Positions 57,381-64,000 of a stretch of DNA of 64,000 nt are shown one piece after another. The translations under genes and the position numbers were made by a program. The DNA lies in contig CAVSYR010000005.1 of the NCBI GenBank assembly GCA_963732225.1, positions 310,001 through 374,000 of the forward strand. The letters run 5' to 3'. The stretch is from VRUE01 sp963732225 (GTDB taxonomy: Bacteria; Actinomycetota; Thermoleophilia; Solirubrobacterales; 70-9). Every line of letters starts with the position of its first letter. Position 1 is the first letter of the stretch. The notes beneath the pieces are model-generated. The model saw nothing but the letters and a program-made list of their open reading frames with translations. It had not been told where the DNA came from and ran no database searches.

Positions 57381-58109
57381 TTACTTGTGAGCAATCATGC
57401 CTTCTACGCCGTCGAGCAGGCGCTCGAGACCGCGCTCAAAGCGGCCCTCGCTGAAGATCAGCTCGGCAACCCGGTCGATGCCCCCGGCAGCGTCGGCGCC
57501 GAGGAACTGGCTGATCAGCGGGTAGTCGCCGCTGTCCAGTTCGCGCTGGAGGAACTCGACCACCTGCGGCGGCCAGCCGCGGCGATGCTCGTCGAGCTCC
57601 TGGGCCTCGCGCAGGGCGAAGCCGAAGACGTAGTCGTCGATCAGCCCGATCAGCTCGAACTTCTCGGCATCCGACAGCGGCGCAGCGGCTACTGCCTGCA
57701 GGGACTGCTCGAAGTGGCGAATCCCGTTCGGACCTGGGCGACCGTCACCGAGCCGGTCGAGCGACCAGCGGTGGCGCTTGAAAGCGTTCCGCGTGCGCAT
57801 TGCGATCTGCTCGAGCGCCTTGCGCCACTCGCCGCTCAGCTCCCCTTCGGGGACGAGCACCTCGCCCATCACCTCGTCGAACATCAAGGTGATCAGCTCG
57901 TCCTTGTTACGCACGTAGTAGTAGAGCGTCATCGTGCCCGCCCCGAGTCGCTGGGCGACGCGGCGCATCGAGACCGCCTCAAACCCCTCGGCGTCGGCGA
58001 TCGCCAGCGCCGCCGCGACGATCTCGGCCCTCGTGTGCGATGGGCTCCGCGTTCCCGGCTCCTCGCGAAGCCAGATCAACGACGCCTCTGTGCGAGTGTC
58101 TGACGCCAT
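57381..58109 (-). CDS. TetR-family transcriptional repressor
   Basis: A 242-residue regulator. The N-terminal helix-turn-helix reads SHTRAEIVAAALAIADAEGFEAVSMRRVAQRLGAGTMTLYYYVRNKDELITLMFDEVM, as in TetR_C-type exporter repressors, followed by a ligand-binding helical domain with conserved DRLGDGRPGPNGIRHFEQSL and DDYVFGFALREAQ. I chose the ATG at 58109; an ATG at 58118 lies within the first operator box. It is divergent from an ABC exporter and very probably represses it. The stop lies 11 bases from the protease ATG. Confidence 0.88.
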   Translation of the reverse strand: MASDTRTEASLIWLREEPGTRSPSHTRAEIVAAALAIADAEGFEAVSMRRVAQRLGAGTMTLYYYVRNKDELITLMFDEVMGEVLVPEGELSGEWRKALEQIAMRTRNAFKRHRWSLDRLGDGRPGPNGIRHFEQSLQAVAAAPLSDAEKFELIGLIDDYVFGFALREAQELDEHRRGWPPQVVEFLQRELDSGDYPLISQFLGADAAGGIDRVAELIFSEGRFERGLERLLDGVEGMIAHK

Positions 58110-58112
58110 TTC

Positions 58113-58167
58113 GTACATCGTACTGCTAGTCTGCACGTACACCGTACTAATGCGACGTACGAGGTAC
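58113..58167. promoter_or_regulatory. Triple GTAC-N3-GTAC operator between tetR and ABC exporter
   Basis: Three boxes of GTAC, three bases, GTAC start at 58113, 58137 and 58157. Each box is a palindrome because GTAC is its own complement. They fill the interval between the divergent starts. Such repeated dyads are the expected binding sites for a TetR dimer, possibly bound cooperatively. The boxes flank both possible start codons of each gene. Confidence 0.65.
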
Positions 58168-58170
58168 GAC

Positions 58171-59139
58171 ATGCACGCAGAAATTCATCCAATTGCAATT
58201 GCCGCGGAGGGGCTCGGCAAGAAATACGGCGAGCAATGGGCGCTTCGAGACTTCGACCTCGACGTCCCCTCCGGCTCGGTCCTTGGCCTGCTCGGCCACA
58301 ACGGCGCCGGCAAGACGACCGCGATCCGGATCCTCACCACCCTGGCGCAACCGAGCGCCGGTCGCGCTTCGGTTGCCGGCTTCGACGTGGTCGTCGATCC
58401 CGCCGCGGTGCGCGAGCGCATTGGCTTGACCAGCCAGGCCGCCACCGTAGACGGACTGATGAGCGCCCGCGCCAACATCGTGATGATCGGCCGGCTCTAC
58501 CACTTGCCAAAGGCGATCGCCAGGCAGCGCGCGGATGAGCTGCTCGAACGGCTGCGCCTCGCCGACGCCGGCGATCGGCTCGTCCGCGACTTCTCCGGCG
58601 GTATGCGTCGCCGGCTCGATCTCGCCGCCAGCCTGGTCGCGTCCCCACCCGTCCTCTTCCTCGACGAGCCGACGACCGGCCTCGACCCCGAGAGCCGCAA
58701 TGAGCTCTGGGCCCTATTGCGGGAGCTGGTCGACGACGGCACCACCCTGCTGCTCACCACCCAGTACCTGGAGGAGGCCGACCGCCTTGCCGACCGGGTC
58801 GTCCTGCTCGACCACGGCCGCGTCGCCGCGACCGGCGCCCCCGCCGAGCTGAAGGCTCGCCACGGCGGCGAGCGAATCGCCGTCGCGGTCCCCGCCGCCG
58901 AGCAACTACCGCTTGCCGCCGCCGCGCTGGAGCGGGTCGCAGCGGGCAGCGCCGAGATCGACGGCGAGGGCTCGGTGGTCAGCGCACCGGCGAACGAGTC
59001 GACTCGCCTGATCGAGGTCGTTCGGGCCCTCGACGAGGCGGGCGTCGACGCCACCGACGTCCACCGCCGCGAGGCCACCCTGGACGACGTCTTCCTCTCC
59101 CTGACCCGGCCCGACGAGCGCAAGGAGGCCCGCGCGTGA
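58171..59139 (+). CDS. ABC transporter ATPase (DrrA-like)
   Basis: A 322-residue ATP-binding protein of a drug or lipid exporter. Walker A GHNGAGKTTAIRIL, the Q-loop region, signature FSGGMRRRLDLAASL, Walker B VLFLDEPTTGLDP and switch His (LLLTTQYLEEAD) are all present. The C-terminal about 100 residues carry the DrrA-type accessory domain ending STRLIEVVRALDEAGVDATDVHRREATLDDVFLSLT. The ATG at 58171 leaves the third operator box outside the coding region; ATG at 58150 is the alternative. It overlaps the permease by four bases. Confidence 0.9.
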   Translation: MHAEIHPIAIAAEGLGKKYGEQWALRDFDLDVPSGSVLGLLGHNGAGKTTAIRILTTLAQPSAGRASVAGFDVVVDPAAVRERIGLTSQAATVDGLMSARANIVMIGRLYHLPKAIARQRADELLERLRLADAGDRLVRDFSGGMRRRLDLAASLVASPPVLFLDEPTTGLDPESRNELWALLRELVDDGTTLLLTTQYLEEADRLADRVVLLDHGRVAATGAPAELKARHGGERIAVAVPAAEQLPLAAAALERVAAGSAEIDGEGSVVSAPANESTRLIEVVRALDEAGVDATDVHRREATLDDVFLSLTRPDERKEARA

Positions 59140-59978
59140 CTTCGACCACCGCTTCACCCACGACTTCCCCGGGGAGCGGTCGCCTGCGCTGGCTGCTCGC
59201 CGACTCGCTGACGCTGACCGGACGCAACCTGGCGCACGTGCGCCAGGTGCCGGAGAAGCTGATCGACGTCACCCTGCAGCCGCTGATGTTCGTGCTGCTC
59301 TTCGCCTTCGTCTTCGGCGGCGTGATCGAAGTTCCCGGCGGCGGCGATTACCACGAATACCTGATCGGCGGGATCCTCGTTCAGACGCTGGCCTTCGGCA
59401 TGATGGGCCCCGGGGTATCGATGGCGACCGACCTCGGCGAGGGCATTCTCGACCGCTTCCGCTCGCTGCCGATGACGCGCCCCGCCTTCCTGCTCGGCCA
59501 CCTGACCGCCGAGTTCATGGCCTCGATCCTGGCGGTCACGATCATGGTCGCCAGTGGCCTCCTGGTTGGCTGGCGGATCAACAGCGATCCGGCCGAAGCG
59601 CTCGGCGGGTTCGCCCTGATCGCCCTGCTCTCGATCACGATGCTCTGGCTGGGGACGCTGATCGGCGTGATCGCGCGCACCCCCAACGTCGTCCAGGGCA
59701 TCGCCTTCCTCGTCATCTTCCCGCTCACCTTCGTCGCCTCGACCTTCGTCCCGGTCGAGGGCCTGCCCGCCGGACTACGCGGGTTTGCCGAATTCAATCC
59801 GGTCAGCAGCTGGGCAGCCGCCATACGAACCCTCTTCGGCAACCCGACCGCGACCCCACCGGACGCGAGCTGGCCGTTGCAGCATCCGGTCCTGGCCTCG
59901 GTCCTCTGGTGCATCGCGATCCTGGCGGTGGTGGTGCCGCTCACACTGCTGGCATACCGTCGCCGCAGCAGCAGTTAG
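59136..59978 (+). CDS. ABC-2 type permease (DrrB-like)
   Basis: A 280-residue membrane permease. Six hydrophobic segments are visible (about residues 45-70, 77-100, 125-150, 160-185, 190-205 and 250-270), with the ABC-2 pattern FGGVIEVPGGGDYHEYLIGGILVQT and LPAGLRGFAEFNPVSSWAAAIRTLF. With the upstream ATPase it would form a daunorubicin-type exporter. Ligands are not predictable. The stop codon abuts the 3' end of a convergent tRNA-Cys. Confidence 0.9.
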   Translation: MTSTTASPTTSPGSGRLRWLLADSLTLTGRNLAHVRQVPEKLIDVTLQPLMFVLLFAFVFGGVIEVPGGGDYHEYLIGGILVQTLAFGMMGPGVSMATDLGEGILDRFRSLPMTRPAFLLGHLTAEFMASILAVTIMVASGLLVGWRINSDPAEALGGFALIALLSITMLWLGTLIGVIARTPNVVQGIAFLVIFPLTFVASTFVPVEGLPAGLRGFAEFNPVSSWAAAIRTLFGNPTATPPDASWPLQHPVLASVLWCIAILAVVVPLTLLAYRRRSSS

Positions 59979-60049
59979 AGGCGCCCACCGGAATCGAACC
60001 GGTGTAAACGGCTTTGCAGGCCGCTGCGTAACCACTCCGCCAGGGCGCC
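59979..60049 (-). tRNA. tRNA-Cys(GCA)
   Basis: The minus strand shows a GGCGCCC/GGGCGCC acceptor, a D-arm, anticodon stem GCGGC/GCCGT with loop CTGCAAA (anticodon GCA), and T-arm CACCGG-type stem with TTCGATT loop. Discriminator T (U73) is the identity base for Cys. No CCA is encoded. The 3' end touches the stop codon of the exporter permease. Confidence 0.92.
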
Positions 60050-60090
60050 GAAGCGGATGAAGGGTAGCGGCGTTGCGGTCGGGACAGGCG

Positions 60091-60837
60091 CTAGGCGGCG
60101 CGCTGCTCGGGACCTGGATCGTCGTCGATGTCGAGGATCAGGTTGTCGTCGGCACTGCGGCGGACGCGGAACTCGAGCGGCGAGCGCTCCTCGAGCTCGC
60201 GGAGGAGCTCGACCGGTTCGTTGAGGCGCATCGAGAGGGTCGCGCGACCCTCGGAGAAGCGCTCGACCGAGATGTCGGAAGTGGCGTCGATCTGGCCGGC
60301 GGCATCCTCGAAGCCGACCAGCTGCGAGAAGTCATCCAGCGGCCCGATCTCGACTTTGACCAGGCCTTCGAAGAGGTTTTGGGCGGCTTGTTCGATCGGG
60401 CCGGGCTCGTTCGTAGCCTGCGGCACCATCGCGTCCGCCTCCGCCTCGTTCAGCTCCTGGGCGCGGCGACCGACTTCAACCGCCTCGCGCAGTGCCTTCA
60501 TCCGGATCCGGGTCGCCTGGCCGCGAGCCTGCGCCTGGATCTCCCCCAGCTTCGAGGAGACCGTCTCCAGCGAGGCGATGCTGCGGTCGTGGCGTTCGTT
60601 GGCCTCGATCAGGCGCTCGTGCAGGCCGCGGATCTCGCGCTCACGCTCGATCACCATCGCCGAGAGCGAGGAGAGCTCCTGCTCGGCACCGGCAGCGATG
60701 TCGGCGGCCTCGCGCCAGCGTTTGAGCGCCTCCTCCGCGTCGCGCTCCAGTGCCCAGTTGCGGGCGTCACGCGCCGCGATCGCCGCCTCCACATCGGAGG
60801 GGCGGTAGCCGAAGAGCGCCCGCTTGAAGCTACCCAT
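60091..60837 (-). CDS. DivIVA-like coiled-coil protein
   Basis: A 248-residue protein. The N terminus (MGSFKRALFGYRPSDVEAAIAARD) resembles the membrane-binding start of DivIVA/Wag31-type proteins, followed by about 90 residues of coiled coil (LHERLIEANERHDRSIASLETVSSKLGEIQAQARGQ) and a C-terminal beta-rich domain of about 90 residues (IEQAAQNLFEGLVKVEIGPLDDFSQLVGFEDAA ... RFSEGRATLSMRLNEP). The ATG at 60837 overlaps the stop of the frame-corrected rsfS by eight bases, like gatA-gatB, which supports both calls. A role in cell pole or division organisation is inferred only. Confidence 0.68.
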   Translation of the reverse strand: MGSFKRALFGYRPSDVEAAIAARDARNWALERDAEEALKRWREAADIAAGAEQELSSLSAMVIEREREIRGLHERLIEANERHDRSIASLETVSSKLGEIQAQARGQATRIRMKALREAVEVGRRAQELNEAEADAMVPQATNEPGPIEQAAQNLFEGLVKVEIGPLDDFSQLVGFEDAAGQIDATSDISVERFSEGRATLSMRLNEPVELLRELEERSPLEFRVRRSADDNLILDIDDDPGPEQRAA

Positions 60838-61244
60838 GCGCGGCACCGTAGAGGTGCCCTCGGACGCCATCCTCCGGTGTTGGCAGCTCGAGCCGCGGCG
60901 CCTCGCGCCAGAGGTCCTCGAGCGCGTATCGCTGCTCGCGCCTCCTCGGTGAACACGTGCAGCACGCAGTCGAGGTAATCGAGCACGATCCAGCCGGCCG
61001 TCTCGGCCACCTCCGAACCGCTCGGCAGCAGCCCCTGCTCCTGCTTGAGGCGCAGCTTCACCTCGTCGGCAATCGCCCGCGCCTGGCGCTCGTTGCGGGC
61101 CGTGCAGATCGTCAGGAAGTCGGTGTAGGAGACCAGCTCGCGCATGTTGAGGATGACGATCTCGCTGGCCGCTTTCGAGTCGGCGAGCTCGGCCGCTCGC
61201 CGTGCCAACGCCTCGCTGCGGGCCGTTTTGTCGCTCTCACTCAT
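60830..61244 (-). CDS. rsfS: Ribosomal silencing factor RsfS, frame-broken
   Basis: RsfS (Iojap/DUF143) binds bL14 and blocks subunit joining in starvation. The body is clear: EIVILNMRELVSYTDFLTICTARNERQARAIADEV and AGWIVLDYLDCVLHVFTEEAR. The frame then changes at about 60934..60938. The other frame continues RYALEDLWREAPRLELPTPEDGVRGHLYGAAHG and a stop at 60830, which is the normal C-terminal pattern. Removing one base gives 138 codons including the stop. As the corrected stop overlaps the next ATG by eight bases, the corrected frame is strongly supported. The ATG overlaps nadD by four bases. Confidence 0.88.
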
Positions 61245-61852
61245 CGGTAGATCCCCTTCTCTTCGATGAAGCGCGCCACCGACTCGGGCACGAGATAACG
61301 CAGCGGCCGCTCCTGCGCGGCGCGCTCGCGGACCGACGAGGAGGAAACGCCGAATTGCGGCATCTCCAGCATCGTCGCCCGACCGTCGGCGCCGAGACTG
61401 CGCAGCACGGCGGCAACGTCGGCGTCGGAGATCCCGGCGCGGCGGGCGACTGCTAGGCGCGCCAGCTCGGTAACTCGCTGCGGCTCGCGCCAGCTCTCCA
61501 GCCCTACCGCGGCATCGGCCCCCATCACGAAAACGAGCTCTCTATCGCCTCTGTCCTTTGCAAGTAGCTCCAAGGTCTCATACGTGTAGGACGGTCCCTC
61601 GCGCTCGACCTCCAGGGTCGAGACCGAGAAGCGCGAGTCATCAGCAGCGGCCAGCCGGGTCATCGCCAGCCGCAGCTCGCGGCCGGGATCGTCGGCGATC
61701 CGCTTGTGCGGCGCGCTGCCGGTCGGCATCAGGATCACTTCCTCGAGGTCGAGCTGCCAGAGCGCCTCCTGGGCGAGCGCGAGGTGGCCGAGGTGCGGCG
61801 GGTTGAAGGCCGAGCCGAGGACGCCGATGCCGGCCGGCGCGGAACTACTCAC
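61241..61852 (-). CDS. nadD: Nicotinate-nucleotide adenylyltransferase
   Basis: A 203-residue nucleotidyltransferase of NAD synthesis. The family motif GIGVLGSAFNPPHLGHLALAQEAL (T/HxGH type) begins at residue 9. Then come VILMPTGSAPHK, YTYETLELLAKDRGDRELVFVMGADAAVGLESW and the C-terminal ISSTxxR-like GVSSSSVRERAAQERPLRYLVPESVARFI. The start overlaps proA by eight bases and the end overlaps rsfS; proA-nadD-rsfS is a common actinobacterial order. Confidence 0.93.
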   Translation of the reverse strand: MSSSAPAGIGVLGSAFNPPHLGHLALAQEALWQLDLEEVILMPTGSAPHKRIADDPGRELRLAMTRLAAADDSRFSVSTLEVEREGPSYTYETLELLAKDRGDRELVFVMGADAAVGLESWREPQRVTELARLAVARRAGISDADVAAVLRSLGADGRATMLEMPQFGVSSSSVRERAAQERPLRYLVPESVARFIEEKGIYR

Positions 61853-63110
61853 GCACTTGGCCGTCGCCGTGGACGACGTACTTGTAGGTCGTCAGCTCGC
61901 GCAACCCGATCGGCCCACGCGCGTGCAGCTTCTGGGTCGAGTTGCCGATCTCGGCACCCATGCCGAACTCGAAGCCGTCAGTGAAGCGGGTCGAGGCGTT
62001 GGTGTAGACGACGGCGGCGTCAACCGCGGCGGTGAAGCGCTGCGAGGCCTCCTCGGAGGCAGTGACGATCGCCTCCGAATGGCCGGTGCCGTGGGCGTTG
62101 ACGTGGTCGATCGCCTCCTCGAGCGAGTCGATGACCGCGACGGACAGCTTCAGGTCGAGGTACTCGCTGTCCCAGTCCGCTTCGCTTGCGGAACCAACCT
62201 CGATTCTGCCCGCGAGTTGGCGCGCGCGTTCGTCGCCAACCAACTCGACACCGGCATCGCGCAGTTCGGCGAGCGCGGCGGGCAGGAAGTCGGCGGCAAC
62301 GGCGGCATCGACCAGCAGCGTCTCGGCCGCGTTGCAAACGCCGGGGCGCTGGGTCTTGGCGTTGAGCGCGATCCGTCGCGCCATCTCCAGATCGGCGTCG
62401 GCGTGAACGTAGACGTGGCAGTTGCCGGCGGCGGCATAGATCACCGGCACCGTCGCGACGTCCTTGAGGGCGTTCTTCAGGCCCTCGCCCCCCCGCGGGA
62501 TCAGCAGGTCGACGGTGCGCTCCTGCCTCGCCAGCTCAGCAAGCTCGTTGCGATCGCCGCTGGCGAGCAGCAGCACGGCGTCCTCGGGCAACCCCGCCTC
62601 GCCCAGCGCCTCGCGCACGACAGCCGCGAGAGCGCCGTTCGAGCGTTCCGCGTAACTCGACCCCCGCAGCACGATCGCGTTGCCGCTCTTGATCGTCAGC
62701 GCCGCGCAGTCGATCGTCACGTTAGGCCGCGCCTCATAGACGACGGCAACCACTCCCAGCGGCACCCGGACCTTGCGCAGGTCCAAGCCGCTCTGCAGGG
62801 TCTTGCCTTCAAGCTCCTCACCGATCGGGTCCGCGAGCGAGGCGACCGCCCGCACGCCCTCTGCCATCGCGATGACGCGGTCCTCCGTCAGCGTCAAGCG
62901 GTCGCGCAGAGCCTGGTTAAGGCCAGTGGCGCGCTCGTCGGCAAGATCGGCTGCGTTCGCCTCGAGGATCTCGTCGACCCGTTCCCCCAGCAGTCGCGCG
63001 GTAGCGGCGAGCGCCGCGTCCTTGCTTGCGGTCGATGCCGAGGCAAGCTCGCGCGCCGCGCGGCGCGCGGCCTCGCAGGTCTCGGCCACCGTCTTGGTCG
63101 TGACTGCCAT
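61845..63110 (-). CDS. proA: Gamma-glutamyl phosphate reductase
   Basis: A 421-residue aldehyde-dehydrogenase-fold enzyme of proline synthesis. It has VPLGVVAVVYEARPNVTIDCAALTIKSGNAIVLRGSSYAE, the catalytic Cys in NAKTQRPGVCNAAETLLVD (about residue 280) and the ending GFEFGMGAEIGNSTQKLHARGPIGLRELTTYKYVVHGDGQVRE. Length is normal. It is first in the proA-nadD-rsfS cluster. No proB is visible in the window. Confidence 0.94.
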   Translation of the reverse strand: MAVTTKTVAETCEAARRAARELASASTASKDAALAATARLLGERVDEILEANAADLADERATGLNQALRDRLTLTEDRVIAMAEGVRAVASLADPIGEELEGKTLQSGLDLRKVRVPLGVVAVVYEARPNVTIDCAALTIKSGNAIVLRGSSYAERSNGALAAVVREALGEAGLPEDAVLLLASGDRNELAELARQERTVDLLIPRGGEGLKNALKDVATVPVIYAAAGNCHVYVHADADLEMARRIALNAKTQRPGVCNAAETLLVDAAVAADFLPAALAELRDAGVELVGDERARQLAGRIEVGSASEADWDSEYLDLKLSVAVIDSLEEAIDHVNAHGTGHSEAIVTASEEASQRFTAAVDAAVVYTNASTRFTDGFEFGMGAEIGNSTQKLHARGPIGLRELTTYKYVVHGDGQVRE

Positions 63111-63143
63111 CGAGAGCTAAGGGTAGCTGGGCCCAGCCCGTGC

Positions 63144-64000
63144 TCAGCCGCCGAACATCGGTTCCAGCCTCATCGCGATCTCGACGTCCCCTTCGACCCG
63201 GCAGCGGCCACTGAACATCGCGGCGAGCGGGTTCTCGATGCCGGCGGTGACCCGCACCCAGTCGGCAAGGCCGAAATGGACCGTGGCGGCAGCGTTGAGC
63301 GGGGCCGGCTCGACCAGATGAACATGACCGGCGCGGGAGTCGATCGCCATCGCCCAGCGCCAGGGCGCGTCGGCCGGCGGCTCGATCGCGAGCGGTTCCA
63401 GCTCGTAGGCAACGATGCCCTCGAAGCCGCCGGCCTGGGACGGCTGAAAGCCCCGCAGCATCGCCCGCAGCAGCGACCGCTGCCGACGTGGGTCGATGAA
63501 GCGGCTCTCAAGCTCGGTGTCATTGAGACCGCGCGCCATCGAAGCGAGAGCGCGCCTCCCGCCGCGAGCGGCCAGAGCACGGATCGGGCGAGGTCGCTCT
63601 TGTGGCCGGCCGACTGGGTTGACAGGACGACCCTCGATCTCCGCCCGAGCGCGGGAAGCAGGCACCACCGAGATCGCCATTCCGTAGCGCTCGGCCAGCC
63701 CTTCACTCTCGGCGAGCACGGCTGAAGCCTCGGCTGTCCTGTCGAGGCGATGGAGGGCGAGCGCCAGATCGACCCGAGCAAGCGGCCTCATCCAACCGAT
63801 CCCGAGCTGATCAGCGCGACTGACTGCGGCTCGCAGCGATACGGCGGCCTTGCCAGGCTCGCCCAGCACGAGCTGAAGCTGGCCGAGGTGCCAGGTAGGC
63901 AACTGCCCGAGAGCAACCACGGGCATGGCCGCGACCAAATAGTCACCGAGCTGCTCGACCAGCGGCAGCAAGCGCGAGGCTGCCTCGGCGTCCTCCGTTC
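63144..64000 (-). CDS. C-terminal part of large regulator with TPR-like and SCP2-like domains, 5' end outside window
   Basis: At least 285 residues, open to the window edge. The visible N-terminal part (about 110 residues) is made of helical repeats typical of bacterial transcriptional-activator or AAA-type regulators (LGQLPTWHLGQLQLVLGEPGKAAVSLRAAVSRADQLG). After a basic linker comes a region with SRFIDPRRQRSLLRAMLRGFQP and an SCP2 sterol-carrier-like domain at the end (WRWAMAIDSRAGHVHLVEPAPLNAAATVHFGLADWVRVTAGIENPLAAMFSGRCRVEGDVEIAMRL). The combination suggests a ligand-sensing regulator that may bind a lipid. The start is not in the window. Confidence 0.65.
   Translation of the reverse strand, partial: TEDAEAASRLLPLVEQLGDYLVAAMPVVALGQLPTWHLGQLQLVLGEPGKAAVSLRAAVSRADQLGIGWMRPLARVDLALALHRLDRTAEASAVLAESEGLAERYGMAISVVPASRARAEIEGRPVNPVGRPQERPRPIRALAARGGRRALASMARGLNDTELESRFIDPRRQRSLLRAMLRGFQPSQAGGFEGIVAYELEPLAIEPPADAPWRWAMAIDSRAGHVHLVEPAPLNAAATVHFGLADWVRVTAGIENPLAAMFSGRCRVEGDVEIAMRLEPMFGG

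Overview
The window is high-GC bacterial chromosome, apparently free of prophage, insertion sequences and CRISPR. It most resembles an actinobacterium of the Thermoleophilia/Solirubrobacterales type (inference). The reasons are dense translationally coupled operons, an Excalibur protein, an Rpf-like cell-wall hydrolase, many LuxR-type regulators, an indirect Gln-tRNA pathway (gatCAB with gltX), UDP-sulfoquinovose synthase, and a regulator with a C-terminal SCP2-like domain. Most genes lie on the minus strand.

Layout. 1-4.8 kb: a UDP-sulfoquinovose synthase gene (cut by the window edge and frame-broken), divergent from two tandem GT-C membrane glycosyltransferases and a DUF2304-GT2 transferase; together they look like a cell-envelope glycolipid or glycan locus. 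5.0-5.8 kb: a strikingly AT-rich secreted-protein gene. 5.9-9.2 kb: a PQQ-type sugar dehydrogenase lipoprotein, a zinc-ribbon membrane protein and a type II NADH dehydrogenase with a perfect operator-like palindrome. 9.2-12.4 kb: gatC-gatA-gatB. 12.4-15.5 kb: a membrane protein, a GMC oxidoreductase and a Pro-rich membrane protein. 15.5-20 kb: folD (frame-broken), pcrA and two paralogous lipoproteins. 20-22.5 kb: cysE-cysK, hicB with a degraded hicA, and an Rrf2 regulator. 22.6-24.4 kb: a LuxR response regulator and an HDOD-LuxR fusion. 24.5-29.2 kb: gltX, an odd tRNA, nfo, a VOC protein, an acyl-CoA dehydrogenase and a Cys-rich protein. 29.3-33.9 kb: dnaE and a peptidoglycan hydrolase. 33.9-49.2 kb: one long informational and arginine block, thrS-infC-[wecB on the opposite strand]-rpmI-rplT-rRNA/tRNA methyltransferase-pheS-pheT-argC-argJ-argB-argD-two small proteins-argG-small membrane protein. 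49.3-57.4 kb: a membrane protein, an Excalibur protein, an AraC regulator and VOC protein, tRNA-Val, a possible structured RNA, zwf, and a secreted protease with a partner. 57.4-60 kb: a TetR-controlled ABC exporter and tRNA-Cys. 60-64 kb: proA-nadD-rsfS (frame-broken)-DivIVA-like, and the end of a large regulator.

The most interesting signal is a set of palindromic sequences inside protein-coding genes, kept in frame. Two (1540..1623 and 50159..50250) share the same architecture: a 9-bp outer stem with compensatory base changes and an identical asymmetric internal loop, CCTGT opposite CC. They sit in hydrophilic loops of two unrelated membrane proteins. A third, different 59-base palindrome with perfect 17-bp arms sits in the GMC oxidoreductase, and a 26-bp perfect inverted repeat spans its stop codon. 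This looks like a family of small mobile palindromes that tolerate or favour in-frame insertion, comparable in concept to the palindromic elements of Rickettsia.

A second pattern is that three conserved genes (sqdB, folD, rsfS) each carry exactly one surplus base, in every case at the pentamer CGAGC. This may be sequencing error, but it deserves a check.
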